The notes: a model not told the origin generated them from the letters alone. A DNA stretch of 60,235 bases from Methylomonas sp. (GCA_026989395.1 JALSJK010000105.1:1-60235), one strand, 5' to 3'; numbered from the stretch's first letter, positions 27,754 to 37,567 are shown. Made by a program: numbers and translations.

Positions 27754-30180
27754 TCAAATGCCATGCTCTTTTTTGTCCTCTTCATCCTCATCTTCTTTTT
27801 CCGAAGTTAATTCCGAAATTTCTTTCAACCTGGAAATTGCCTTAAAGTTAATGCTGTCCTCTGGATAATTCCCTAGCTCATCAATTTTTCCAGCAATCTG
27901 GCCTGTCAGTAATTCCAATGTATCGTCAACATTGGTAACGGTATAAACGGCAAACAAATCCTTTTCAACTGCATCTATAACTTCCTCCTTTAACATCAAA
28001 TTACGTTTGTTGGCAGCAGGTATTATCACGGCATGATTCCCATCAAGCCCTCTGGCCTGACAAAGCCTGAAAAACCCTTCAATTTTTTCATTGACTCCCC
28101 CTATAGCTTGAACTTCGCCATACTGATTAATTGACCCGGTAATGGCAAAAGATTGTCTGATAGGAGTCCTGGTCAATGCAGAAATCAGGCAGCACAACTC
28201 CGCTAAAGAAGCGCTATCGCCATCAATATGCCCATAAGACTGTTCAATCGCAATACTCGCTGAAATAGCCAACGGAAAATGCTGGGCATAGCAATGTCCG
28301 AGATAACCGGTAAGAATTAAAACCCCTTTGGAATGAATTGATTGCCCCAATTCTGCCTCTCGCTCAATATCGACAATCCCTCGAGAGCCGGGATAAACGG
28401 TTGTGGTGATTCGTGCGGGGGCACCAAAGCTGCTTCCGCCTACTTCCATCACTGTCAGTCCATTGATTTTTCCAACCGCCGCCCCTTCGGTGTCAATCAA
28501 AATGGTATTATCAAGCATTTCTTCGAGAACATTAATTGAAATCCGGCCATTTCGCTGCTCTCTTAACGCCAAAGCTTTATCAATATGCTGACGGTCAATC
28601 CATTCGCTATCAGTTTGACTGCGAAGATATTCCGCCTCGCCAATAATTTCCAGCGAATCATTAATCCGGGCAGACAATCGCAGCTGGTTTTCTGCCAATC
28701 TGGAACTATGCTCAATCAAACATTCAATCGCGCCATGCGTTAAAGGTTTGGCTCCAGCATCTTTGGCTTGTCTCAGCATCAATGCCGCAAACTGAGACAT
28801 TGTTTCATTATTGCGCGGAATATGATTATCAAAATCAGACAGAATGCGAAACATTTCGTTAAATTCGCTATCCATTTCCTGCAGCAAATAGTAAATTTCC
28901 CTTGGGCCAACCAGAATAATCTTGATATTCAAAGGAATAACTTCAGGCTTCAGGGATACTGGGTTAATACCTAATTCTGAATAAGGTGATTCAATTTCTA
29001 TCCGCTCTGACTGCAATGCCCTTTTCAAACCTTCCCAAACATAGGGATAGGTGAGTAATTTTTCTGCATCCAGGATCAAATAACCGCCATTAGCCTTGTG
29101 CAAAGCACCCGCCCGAATTTGATGATAATTAGTTACCAGCGTCCCTTGTTCGCTAACATATTCAATACGTCCGAATAAATTGGAATAAATGGGATGTGGT
29201 TCGTAAATAACTGGCGCGCCACTTTCCTGCGAATAATCCACCAGAATATTGGGCATATACTGGTCACTCAACATTTTCCTCTTACAGGTATCAGAAGCCT
29301 CCATGATTTGCGGCTGAACTAGCAAATCAATTAAGGTATGATGAAGATCCTTTTTTATTTCGGCTAGATAAGTAACAACATCATCAATTTGACTGTATTT
29401 GTCGTTGAGTTCCTTGAATAAGGGATTAATCGCCTGGCGAATGGTAATGCTATCCAGTTGCTTGATTTTATCGACCATTTCACGACGCCATTGCGGCAAT
29501 TCGGAAAGAGTCTCCGCCAGAAATTCCTCAAGCTCTTGAACATGCTGATTATATTGCTCTCGCTCTTCCTGAGGAAGTTGGTTAAAGTCCTCTTCATTGA
29601 GAATTTTATTTTCGCGGAGCGGTGCGAACGAGACGGAATCGCTTTCACGAAATAATGCAACGTTCATTGATCGCGCCTTGTTTTCAACGATTTCCAATGC
29701 CTTGTTGTACCGCTGGTTAAAACTTAATTCAATTGAGGTCTTTTTTTGTTGATAGGTCGGACTTTCGAAAATCGCCGGAAATGTCGCTAACAGATTATCA
29801 ATCAGCTTCGAAATATCCTTACAAAAATCCTGCGCTGTTCCCGGGGACAAAGCAATCACCCAAGGCTCTCTGGAATTTTCGAAATTATCCACATACGCAT
29901 AGGATTGGGGCGTGTTTTGGGCATAAGCATGCAAATCCAAATGGGAAGTCACCATGGACAACCGGCCGGTTTCAGGTTCGCCCATAACAAAAATATTGTA
30001 GCCGGGGTTATGCATGGCAACACCAAACTCAAGAGCCGACTGGGCTCTGGATTGTCCAAGGATGTACTGATTTTTTTTTAATACCGAAGACGAAATATCA
30101 AGGCCATCCAGATTGGCTGTTAATTTAAGAGCATCGCTTGGGAGTTTTACTGAATTATTCAAAATATTTTCGCTGGTCAT
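27754..30180 (-). CDS. Lon-like AAA+ protease (LonB/YcbZ-type, S16)
   Basis: An 808-residue ATP-dependent protease of the AAA_32/Lon_C type. The nucleotide site reads VMGEPETGRLSM, with Arg in place of the Walker Lys, as is common in this group. Other parts: GGYLILDAEKLLTYP (Walker B-like) and the S16 protease domain with catalytic Ser in GDSASLAELCCLISALTR and Lys in GGVNEKIEGFF. It ends in an acidic tail. No N-terminal Lon substrate domain is present. Cytosolic protein turnover is the likely role; specific substrates are unknown. 72 bp downstream of greB on the same strand. Confidence 0.88.
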   Translation of the reverse strand: MTSENILNNSVKLPSDALKLTANLDGLDISSSVLKKNQYILGQSRAQSALEFGVAMHNPGYNIFVMGEPETGRLSMVTSHLDLHAYAQNTPQSYAYVDNFENSREPWVIALSPGTAQDFCKDISKLIDNLLATFPAIFESPTYQQKKTSIELSFNQRYNKALEIVENKARSMNVALFRESDSVSFAPLRENKILNEEDFNQLPQEEREQYNQHVQELEEFLAETLSELPQWRREMVDKIKQLDSITIRQAINPLFKELNDKYSQIDDVVTYLAEIKKDLHHTLIDLLVQPQIMEASDTCKRKMLSDQYMPNILVDYSQESGAPVIYEPHPIYSNLFGRIEYVSEQGTLVTNYHQIRAGALHKANGGYLILDAEKLLTYPYVWEGLKRALQSERIEIESPYSELGINPVSLKPEVIPLNIKIILVGPREIYYLLQEMDSEFNEMFRILSDFDNHIPRNNETMSQFAALMLRQAKDAGAKPLTHGAIECLIEHSSRLAENQLRLSARINDSLEIIGEAEYLRSQTDSEWIDRQHIDKALALREQRNGRISINVLEEMLDNTILIDTEGAAVGKINGLTVMEVGGSSFGAPARITTTVYPGSRGIVDIEREAELGQSIHSKGVLILTGYLGHCYAQHFPLAISASIAIEQSYGHIDGDSASLAELCCLISALTRTPIRQSFAITGSINQYGEVQAIGGVNEKIEGFFRLCQARGLDGNHAVIIPAANKRNLMLKEEVIDAVEKDLFAVYTVTNVDDTLELLTGQIAGKIDELGNYPEDSINFKAISRLKEISELTSEKEDEDEEDKKEHGI

Positions 30181-30252
30181 TTAATGGAAAGATTTGCGGA
30201 ACAGAGACAAGAGGCAGTGGCATCATCCTTAACCCGACAGCCTCCTAATAGT

Positions 30253-30741
30253 TTAATATTCAATATCCAGAATCAAAAAGTGACGCGTGCCAAATTCTGT
30301 TTTAATCGTCACTTCGTCATCAATGCTTTTCTTCAATAGCGCTCTGGCAAGCGGAGCATCCATACTGATGTAATTTTGCTTGCCAATTTCGTCAGGCCCC
30401 ACAATTCGGTACTGCACTTCCTCGCCCTGATCATTTTCCAGCGTCACCTTGGCGCCAAAAAAAATGCAATCCTGAGTCGCAGGTTTTTCATTAACCACCT
30501 TAAGATTCGGCAAACGTTTTTGTAAATAACGAATACGACGATCAATTTCACGAAGTTCTTTTTTACGATAGATATATTCAGCGTTTTCCGAGCGATCTCC
30601 TTCAGCAGCAGCTTCTGACAAAGCTTTGGTTACATGCTTTCGTCGTTCCCATAAAGCTTGCTGCTCATTTTGAAGCAGTTTAAAACCTTCTGCAGTTATG
30701 TAAGGCGAAGATTTTGGTGAAGGAGGCCGCCAACGTCCCAT
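30253..30741 (-). CDS. greB: GreB, transcript cleavage factor
   Basis: Gre-family factor that rescues backtracked RNA polymerase by stimulating transcript cleavage. The N-terminal coiled coil contains YITAEGFKLLQNEQQALWER, the acidic-tip region EAAAEGDRSENAEYIYRKKE, and the C-terminal globular domain VGPDEIGKQNYISMDAPLAR. The high Lys/Arg content and 162-residue length favour GreB over GreA. Confidence 0.93.
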   Translation of the reverse strand: MGRWRPPSPKSSPYITAEGFKLLQNEQQALWERRKHVTKALSEAAAEGDRSENAEYIYRKKELREIDRRIRYLQKRLPNLKVVNEKPATQDCIFFGAKVTLENDQGEEVQYRIVGPDEIGKQNYISMDAPLARALLKKSIDDEVTIKTEFGTRHFLILDIEY

Positions 30742-30788
30742 TCTAAAACATCTGAAGATTTAGGTTACTTTCCCTGCAATAAAATTGA

Positions 30789-31073
30789 TTATTCATCAAT
30801 CCATTCTTCAAGCGCAGCAATAATGCTTTTCGCCTGATCTTTGCTGGAAATATTAAATTTTGATTTTTGTTGATATTCGCCATTTCTTTTTTGGTAACGA
30901 CGAATGGTATATTTATCCGGGCCATACTCTTCCTTGCTCCGATTCCAGTCCTGATAACGATAGATCACAGTTGCCCATGCACCTTTGGTAAGAACTTTTT
31001 TATCCAATTCTTTTACCGTTTCAATGCCGCCATCTTCATAAGAAACAGTTAATTCATCTACAGTTTCAGCCAT
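30789..31073 (-). CDS. small conserved hypothetical protein (94 aa)
   Basis: A charged, soluble protein with no signal peptide or membrane segment. It has a beta-rich first half (ELTVSYEDGGIETVKEL, WATVIYRYQDWNRSKEEYGP, YTIRRYQKRNGEYQQKSKF) and a C-terminal helix (DQAKSIIAALEEWIDE). The shape resembles small single-domain proteins known in methanotroph genomes, but I do not recognise a named family. The ATG at 31073 follows an AGAAATTAT region with CCGGAGAAATT close by, giving a good ribosome-binding site. Probably a real gene. Confidence 0.65.
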   Translation of the reverse strand: MAETVDELTVSYEDGGIETVKELDKKVLTKGAWATVIYRYQDWNRSKEEYGPDKYTIRRYQKRNGEYQQKSKFNISSKDQAKSIIAALEEWIDE

Positions 31074-31210
31074 AATTTCTCCGGATATTAATATTTCAAG
31101 ATTTTAAAACCGTTAAATATACAACAATAAGAAACTTTTGCACGAACTTAAATCGTCCGAACTTGAGGAAATGCTATAAAAAGGGGAAGTCAATTCAAGC
31201 AAGTGCAGAA

Positions 31211-32188
31211 TCAGTGTGTAAAAAACTCTCCAAACCCACGGCTGCCATCTGCGACTGGAATAGTGGCAATAACTTTTAACTCCTTGCCATCAATAACTGA
31301 AACTGTGCCATCAAACCAGTTGGCAACATAGATTTGCCGATCGTCAGGATGTGTTGAAATACCTTCCGGTTTCTCACCCACTTCAATAACAGCAATTTCT
31401 TTTAAACTCAGAGTATCAATGACTGAAACCGTACCATCATCCTGATTGGTCACGAATAATCGAGTATCATTTTGCGCCAGTGAAACTGCGTAGGGTCGAC
31501 TTTTTACAGGAATAGAAACTGTCTGGGGCTGTCGTAAATCGCTAATATCAACAACGCTAACATCATCACTTTCGACATTAGCGGTATAAAGTTTTGTACC
31601 CGCAGAGTTAACTGTAATACCAAACGGATGTGTTCCGACATCTATGGTTCTGCGAACTTTCAAATTATCCAGATTAATCAATGAAACTGAATCACTGACT
31701 CGGTTAGCCACATACAGCCATTGGTTATCATGACTGACCACCATCCCTGAAGGTGACTTTCCAACCACAATAGTCTTTATTAATTGAAGATTTTCTGTGC
31801 CAAAAATGGCGATCTGATTTTCATACCAATCAGCAACAAAAACCCGTTCCCCAGTTCTATCAACTGCAATTCCCAATGCACCATTACTGGTTTTCACAGT
31901 CGTCAACGGGACTAGTTTTTTAGAATCCAGCACTGCAAACCCAGCTCCGTCAGGTGTACTGATATAAACCTGATGCTTGAGATTATTGACGGCCACCCCG
32001 ACCGGCTTACCCTCAACAGGTATGTTTTTCAGAACCTTCCGGGTTGAGGTATTTATAACCGAAACATTATTGTCAAGCTGATTGGTGATAAAGGCTAAAG
32101 GTTCGGCTAACAAATCAACCTGAAAAAAAATCGCTGCGGCCAGAACCACAGCGATTTTTTTCAATCTCAAATCAATTAAATGCGCCAC
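31211..32188 (-). CDS. YVTN/YncE-type beta-propeller protein, exported
   Basis: A 325-residue secreted beta-propeller. After a signal peptide (KIAVVLAAAIFFQVDLLAEP) there are about seven 40-residue repeats with the YVTN-like core (TNQLDNNVSVINTST, ANRVSDSVSLINLDNL, TNQDDGTVSVIDTLSL, ANWFDGTVSVIDGKEL). The GTG start at 32188 touches the stop of the upstream MxaD-like gene, so the two are co-translated. Repeat proteins of this type bind partners or cofactors in the periplasm; in methylotrophs they turn up near PQQ dehydrogenase genes, but no such gene is in this window. Confidence 0.85.
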   Translation of the reverse strand: MAHLIDLRLKKIAVVLAAAIFFQVDLLAEPLAFITNQLDNNVSVINTSTRKVLKNIPVEGKPVGVAVNNLKHQVYISTPDGAGFAVLDSKKLVPLTTVKTSNGALGIAVDRTGERVFVADWYENQIAIFGTENLQLIKTIVVGKSPSGMVVSHDNQWLYVANRVSDSVSLINLDNLKVRRTIDVGTHPFGITVNSAGTKLYTANVESDDVSVVDISDLRQPQTVSIPVKSRPYAVSLAQNDTRLFVTNQDDGTVSVIDTLSLKEIAVIEVGEKPEGISTHPDDRQIYVANWFDGTVSVIDGKELKVIATIPVADGSRGFGEFFTH

Positions 32189-32791
32189 TTATCTTTTTAT
32201 TTTAACTTTAACATCAGACTCGCTGACACTTGGATCAAATTTTTTGGCTAAACTAACCAAACCATTGGTCAATACAGTTTTAACGGCCTCATCTGCTGCA
32301 TCTTCATCCATTTCAGGCGGAGGGTTATTGTTTAAATAAGCGCGGTAATAGGTAGCAACCCATGTAACTTCAGCTTCATCGCCCTTATCTTTTACGGTAA
32401 TTGTTGCCTGATAGTTATTGACGGGTAAGACGGGTACATCTTCACTCTGTCCTGAGTGCTGAATGGTCTTTGCCGTACTCATATCAGTAATTTTGTATTT
32501 ATAGGATTTTTTATCTTCCTTATAAGCCTTCAACTCCTCAGTAATTTTGCCGCCACCCGCCAAAGTTAACACTCGCACAGCACCTTTTTTATTGGTTCCA
32601 TCACCCTCCACACTTTTAATATCAGGATGCCAGGACATATCATCAAAGTTTTTGATTACTTCCCAAACTTGATCCGCTGGCGCCTTAATCGTTATGGACA
32701 AAATCTGCTTTGCCCGAACAGGCCCGTGAGCATTAACGGCCGCAGTAAAAAAGAAAACCAGGGCTGAAACGAATATCGTTATTTTTTTCAT
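32189..32791 (-). CDS. mxaD: MxaD-like SRPBCC family periplasmic protein
   Basis: A 200-residue exported START/SRPBCC-fold protein. A signal peptide ends near NAHGPVRA. The body contains IKAPADQVWEVIKNFDDMSW, HPDIKSVEGDG, LAGGGKITEELKAY and YYRAYLNNNPPPEMDEDAA; the NNPPPE segment and the overall layout resemble MxaD, the periplasmic protein reported to assist methanol dehydrogenase-cytochrome interaction. MxaD assignment is by recollection of the family; a general polyketide-cyclase-like lipid-binding protein is the alternative. First gene of a two-gene operon with the beta-propeller. Confidence 0.68.
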   Translation of the reverse strand: MKKITIFVSALVFFFTAAVNAHGPVRAKQILSITIKAPADQVWEVIKNFDDMSWHPDIKSVEGDGTNKKGAVRVLTLAGGGKITEELKAYKEDKKSYKYKITDMSTAKTIQHSGQSEDVPVLPVNNYQATITVKDKGDEAEVTWVATYYRAYLNNNPPPEMDEDAADEAVKTVLTNGLVSLAKKFDPSVSESDVKVKIKR

Positions 32792-33179
32792 GAAAAATTC
32801 CTATTCAGGTCAATAAATAAATGAACTGCCAATTATATGACAAATTCGCTATCGCTAGAATCAGTTATCAGGATTTTTTGGAAAAACAAGAAAAATTCCT
32901 GCTGCTATACTTCACGCGGTCACGGATGCGGAATTTATAGCGCACTGATTTTTGTCGAGAGCAAGGCACTAAAACAGGCTCATAGCAAGCTACGCAACTG
33001 TTTTAGTAACACAGCTATCGGCAAAAACTCAGTCGTTAGAAATCCGTAGTCGTGATCGCGCGAAGTATAGATTAATATTATTTTTTCTGAGCTGAATTAA
33101 CTCTGAACAATTAATACATTAAAAAACGCTTCCATTCATTAATGTATTTCTCCATAAACCAACAAAATAAATTATGCTG
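32792..33179. other. 388-bp intergenic region dominated by a large palindromic repeat
   Basis: Between mxaD-like and sbcB genes. Nearly half is the 166-bp imperfect palindrome listed separately (32905-33070). The rest is AT-rich with no gene I can support. Confidence 0.6.
32905..33070. repeat. 166-bp imperfect palindrome, MITE-like
   Basis: The left arm starts CTATACTTCACGCGGTCACG and the right arm, read on the other strand, CTATACTTCGCGCGATCACG. Similarity continues inward (ACTGATTTTTGTCGAGAGC against ACTGAGTTTTTGCCGATAGC, then ACTAAAACAG in both) to a centre near 32985. There is no coding sequence. The form is that of a miniature inverted-repeat element or degenerate small transposon. Confidence 0.7.
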
Positions 33180-34652
33180 TTATTTTTGGCTATTAACAAA
33201 TCTTTCGCTTATTGACATCTTTTCCATTAAATTTTCACCATACTCAGTCAGAGCATCCAGGATCAATTTATTGCAATCCTTTTGTGCCTTTTTTTCTGAA
33301 ATCATTGCCCAATATTCAGAAAGACTCAAGCTTGCTCCGGCTTCCTTTCCAAGCAACAATTTATTCCGGCAAAAATCAAGCCATTGGGCTTGCTCTTCAT
33401 CATTCAAAGTATCCGGGAAATTTCTGGCCCGATATCGAAATAACATTTCCGGCAAGCGTGTATCGTCAAAATTCAAATTCAGATCCGATAATTGTTCAGG
33501 CTCAGAATTTCTTATTTTGACCATAGCAGCTTTATCACTGTAACTAAAAAATCCACCCGTATAAATCATCAAATCAGGATCGAATGGCTGTTGTTCGGAA
33601 GCAGAATAACTGAAAATTTCCGGCAACTTATTTTTCCAGTCATTGCTGGTTTTTATTTGCTCAAGATGTTTGTAACACAGGTCTAAATCTATTTTTAATC
33701 GTTCCGCATCCTGCTTGCGTAAAACGGAAATTGGCGCCAAAATTGGACACTTGTTTTTATGAACAGTTTTAATGGGTATTCTATCGACGCCTTGAGCTAA
33801 ATCTGTAGGTGCAGTAAAAATACGTTGCTGGATTTGTTCTACTGTTAACTCCAAAAACGGCTCAGGGTCAACTGACAAATCATAAACAAGCACTCCATTA
33901 CTGTTGCTTGGGTGCGATGCTAAAGGCAAAACCACTGCAATACAGTTTTTGCGAGCTGGGTACATCCCTGAAACATGAAGCAACGGCTTCATGGAAGCCA
34001 GTTGTAGCAATTTGGTTACTTCAGGCTTAAGCCGATGATTAAAAAAGAAAGCATATAACTTAGGCTGCACCTGTTTAATAAGCCCTGCAATTGCTATAGT
34101 CGCATAAACATCCGAAAGCGCCTCATGCGCAGATTGATGATGAATATCATTTGCCTTAGTCAGTAATTCAAGACGAAAACTAGTCTCACCTGATTCATTT
34201 TCAGGCCATTCGATTCCTTCAGGCCTTAACGCTCTTGTTGCCCTGACCACATCGATCAGATCCCAGCGGGAATTCCCATTTTGCCATTCCCGGGCATAAG
34301 GATCATAAAAATTCCGATAAAGTAAATTACGCGTAACTTCATCATCAAAACGCAGATTATTATAGCCAACGGTACAGGTCTCAGGTCTAGCCAACTGATT
34401 TTCAATTAACCGAATAAACTCCGCTTCGCAAACCCCTTTTCCTCTTGCTATTTGGGGTGTAATACCAGTTATCAAACAGGATTCTGGATTAGGTAAACAG
34501 TCAATAACGGGCTGGCAATAAATATTAACGGGTTTGTCAATAACGTTAAAATCCTGATCTGTTCTTATACCAGCAAACTGAACGGCACGATCTCTTTGAG
34601 GATCCACTCCAAAAGTCTCATAATCGTGCCAAAAAAAAGTTTGCTTGTTCAT
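33180..34652 (-). CDS. sbcB: SbcB, exodeoxyribonuclease I
   Basis: A 3'-5' single-strand DNA exonuclease (490 residues) acting in recombination and mismatch repair. The DEDD exonuclease motif I is FFWHDYETFGVDPQRDRAVQ near the N-terminus; VGYNNLRFDDEVTRNLLYRN is motif II and HQSAHEALSDVYATIAIAGL motif III. The C-terminal SH3-like and helical domains extend to the end. Monocistronic on the minus strand, divergent from glgX. Confidence 0.95.
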   Translation of the reverse strand: MNKQTFFWHDYETFGVDPQRDRAVQFAGIRTDQDFNVIDKPVNIYCQPVIDCLPNPESCLITGITPQIARGKGVCEAEFIRLIENQLARPETCTVGYNNLRFDDEVTRNLLYRNFYDPYAREWQNGNSRWDLIDVVRATRALRPEGIEWPENESGETSFRLELLTKANDIHHQSAHEALSDVYATIAIAGLIKQVQPKLYAFFFNHRLKPEVTKLLQLASMKPLLHVSGMYPARKNCIAVVLPLASHPSNSNGVLVYDLSVDPEPFLELTVEQIQQRIFTAPTDLAQGVDRIPIKTVHKNKCPILAPISVLRKQDAERLKIDLDLCYKHLEQIKTSNDWKNKLPEIFSYSASEQQPFDPDLMIYTGGFFSYSDKAAMVKIRNSEPEQLSDLNLNFDDTRLPEMLFRYRARNFPDTLNDEEQAQWLDFCRNKLLLGKEAGASLSLSEYWAMISEKKAQKDCNKLILDALTEYGENLMEKMSISERFVNSQK

Positions 34653-34879
34653 GAAAAATTTAACTTAACCATCGTATATTTCTATTGATTAGCATTTTAA
34701 ACCTTAAAGCATCTACACAAAAAATATAATTAATAAAATGATAAAAATTTGATACCTAAGGATCAATACTTTAAGTTTTAAGAATATGTATTAAACTAAA
34801 ATAATAAGTCTGCTCAGGTTAATCACCTATACTGGCTAGACTTAATTCAGTAGTTAAAGTTATTATAAAAAGCTTTGTG

Positions 34880-34912
34880 AATTTAGGACCGTTCAGAAAA
34901 CTGACCTAAATT
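34880..34912. promoter_or_regulatory. 14-bp dyad upstream of glgX, possible operator or hairpin
   Basis: AATTTAGGACCGTT (34880-34893) and AACTGACCTAAATT (34899-34912) are inverted repeats matching at 12 of 14 positions with a 5-bp spacer. They end 38 bp before the GTG start of glgX in the sbcB-glgX divergent gap. The ATTTAGG half-site also occurs in a hairpin upstream of the binding-protein gene (51867-51889). Confidence 0.4.
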
Positions 34913-34950
34913 GAATTTAAACACCACTAATTTTTAACAAATTCCAGTCT

Positions 34951-37062
34951 GTGACAATTTCATATTCTTCAAGCCACGGAAGCCCAAATCCTGCAGGAGC
35001 AGTAGCTGATGAAAATGGCGTTAATTTTTCTATATTCAGCCGCCATGCCACTTATGTGGAGCTTTTATTATTTGACAAAGCTGACAGCCCTGAACCTTTC
35101 CAAGTTTTTCCATTAAAACCAGATATTAACAGGTTGTTTTATTCCTGGCATATTTATGTTGAAGGTTTGCCATCTGGCGTTTGGTACACCTGGAGAATGG
35201 ATGGACCCAATAATACCGCAGACTCGGGTTTGCGTTTTGATAAAGACAAACACCTACTTGACCCAAGAGCCCAAGCCGTAAACGACAAACTTTGGCAAAG
35301 AGCACCAGCTTGCCTTCCTGGCAATAACGCCGCTACTGCAATGCGTGCCAAAGTCACCGACCTCGAATATGACTGGGAAGGCGACCAACCACTAAAAATT
35401 AATAGCGAAAACAGCATTATTTATGAAATGCATGTTGGCGGCTTCACCCGCCACCCTTCTTCAAAAACGAAAAACCCGGGCACTTTTTCTGCGCTAATAG
35501 AAAAAATCCCTTACTTACAGAAACTTGGCATTACCCATGTAGAACTGTTGCCCGTTATGGCTTTTGACGAACAACATGTCCCCTCCAGCACAGCAAAACT
35601 TGGTTTGAAGAACTACTGGGGCTATAGCACACATAGTTTTTTCAGCCCTCACCCGGGTTATTGCGTAAACCCCGATCAGGGTTGCAGCATTACAGAATTT
35701 AAAGATATGGTCAAAGCTTTACATCGTGCAGGCATTGGTGTAATTCTTGATGTGGTTTTTAACCATACCTCGGAAGCCGGCTCTGATGGTCCCTTTATCA
35801 ATTTCAAAGGCATCGACAATAGTGTTTATTATCATCTTGATTCTATTGATAAAAGAATTTATCTTGATTATACGGGCTGCGGCAACACCGTTAATGCCAA
35901 CCACCCAGTAGTTTCAAACTATATTATTGAATGCCTTGAATATTGGGTTCAACACATGCATGTTGACGGCTTTCGTTTTGATCTGGCCAGTGCCTTGGCA
36001 CGCGGAGAAGGGGGCAAAGTACTCCATGATCCCCCAGTTTTATGGGGAATTGAACTTTCTTCCCGACTGGCAGCTACGAAGTTAATTGCAGAGGCCTGGG
36101 ATGCTTCTGGCTTATATCAGGTAGGCAGTTTTCCTGGCTATCGTTGGTCTGAATGGAATGGGCGCTATAGGGATGTAATTCGCCGATTTATTCGTGGTGA
36201 AACTGGCTTGATCGGCGAACTGGCAACCCGCCTGACTGGAAGTAGTGACCTTTATCAAAATCAAGGCAGATTACCAATCAACAGCATCAATTTTGTCACT
36301 TGTCATGATGGTTTTACTTTATATGACTTGATGAGCTATGAACAAAAACACAACGAAGCTAATGGTGAAAATAATCGAGATGGAAGCAATGACAACCTCA
36401 GCTGCAACTATGGCGTAGAAGGTGAAACCACTGACCCAAAAATTATCACCCTAAGAAAACAACAGGCTAAAAATGTAATCGCCCTGCTCATGTTGAGCCA
36501 AGGAATTCCGATGATCTTAGCCGGCGATGAAGTACTTAACACGCAACGAGGTAATAATAACACCTATTGTCAGGACAATGAGCTTTCATGGTTCAATTGG
36601 AACCTGATCGAAACAAACCAAGAAATGTTACGTTTTGTCCAAATGATGATTGCACTTCGGAAATCTCATCCGGCATTAATGCGAAGTCGTTTTTTAACGG
36701 GTGAAGTCATCAATGATACAGGCCTTAAAGATATCACCTGGCATGGCAGAGAACTTGACACTCCACCCTGGGAAAACCAAGACTCATCAATCCTTGCTTT
36801 TACATTAAGTGCAATTGCTGTTGAAGAGTGTGATCTGCATGTTGTAATAAACATGTCGCAGGAAGATTTTCTAATTGAATTACCACGATTAGCAGGTCGA
36901 AAGTGGTTTCGAGCAGTAGATACGGCGAAAAAAACACCTGAAGATATTTGTGAACCCAAAAAGCAAAAACCAGTTCGCAAACATACTCATAAATCATTAG
37001 CGCGATCAATTAATGTTTTTGAAGGAAAAAAATCCAAACTAGAAACTTTTTTCCGCCGTTAA
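34951..37062 (+). CDS. glgX: GlgX, glycogen debranching enzyme (isoamylase type, GH13)
   Basis: Hydrolyses alpha-1,6 branches in glycogen or limit dextrins. N-terminal CBM48 domain (SHGSPNPAGAVADENGVNFS), then the GH13 barrel with DVVFNHTSEAG, DGFRFDLASALARGE (nucleophile Asp), LIAEAWDASG (acid Glu) and NFVTCHDGFTLYDLMSY. The stretch NGENNRDGSNDNLSCNYG is typical of GlgX/TreX enzymes. Length 703 is normal. GTG start. No other glycogen gene is adjacent. Confidence 0.93.
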   Translation: MTISYSSSHGSPNPAGAVADENGVNFSIFSRHATYVELLLFDKADSPEPFQVFPLKPDINRLFYSWHIYVEGLPSGVWYTWRMDGPNNTADSGLRFDKDKHLLDPRAQAVNDKLWQRAPACLPGNNAATAMRAKVTDLEYDWEGDQPLKINSENSIIYEMHVGGFTRHPSSKTKNPGTFSALIEKIPYLQKLGITHVELLPVMAFDEQHVPSSTAKLGLKNYWGYSTHSFFSPHPGYCVNPDQGCSITEFKDMVKALHRAGIGVILDVVFNHTSEAGSDGPFINFKGIDNSVYYHLDSIDKRIYLDYTGCGNTVNANHPVVSNYIIECLEYWVQHMHVDGFRFDLASALARGEGGKVLHDPPVLWGIELSSRLAATKLIAEAWDASGLYQVGSFPGYRWSEWNGRYRDVIRRFIRGETGLIGELATRLTGSSDLYQNQGRLPINSINFVTCHDGFTLYDLMSYEQKHNEANGENNRDGSNDNLSCNYGVEGETTDPKIITLRKQQAKNVIALLMLSQGIPMILAGDEVLNTQRGNNNTYCQDNELSWFNWNLIETNQEMLRFVQMMIALRKSHPALMRSRFLTGEVINDTGLKDITWHGRELDTPPWENQDSSILAFTLSAIAVEECDLHVVINMSQEDFLIELPRLAGRKWFRAVDTAKKTPEDICEPKKQKPVRKHTHKSLARSINVFEGKKSKLETFFRR

Positions 37063-37567
37063 CATTTATGCAAACAAGAGAGGAGTTTTGTAAATTTTCT
37101 AATGGGACACAAAAACTCTCCACAACATTTCAAAACTCTTAATTTCCTAATAATGGAAGCATCAACTAACTTGTAAAGATAAAAAGACACTGTTTATTTA
37201 AAAAACGACTAAACTTGTTTTCATTAAATCTGATTAAGGATGGGAATATATTTCAAAAAAATGCTACTTATATAGTCTTTTACTTACATTTAAGAGTATC
37301 TTAAGCTGACAATGCTGTGGAATTGTATAATACTCTTATTGCAGAAACTTATTTTTGAAACTCCCATCTTCTTAAAACGACAAAGAACATATTTTTTACA
37401 AAAACTCTTTTTTAATGATTCTTGTTTGAATTCTGAAACCTAAAGCAATAAGGCAAGAACATTTTCAGTTTTTAGAATTTTTCTTAAAATTTGATAACGT
37501 AATATGAAAATAAGTTAAATTTTTGACATGGCAATATTTATCAAAAGTTAGAAACAGGTAACAAAAA
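37063..37567. other. 505-bp AT-rich intergenic region
   Basis: Between glgX and the Wzz-like gene. Just after glgX, GAGGAGTTTTGT (about 37079-37093) and ACAAAAACTCTCC (about 37112-37124) could form an imperfect hairpin ending the glgX transcript. A TATAAT box is visible near 37326, but no matching -35 at good spacing. Nothing coding was seen. The long upstream region suggests complex control of the Wzz-like gene. Confidence 0.45.

Noticed and set aside
32837-33049. Possible 70-residue gene in the gap before sbcB
   Set aside because: It overlaps the palindromic repeat; its translation has no recognisable features or ribosome-binding site.
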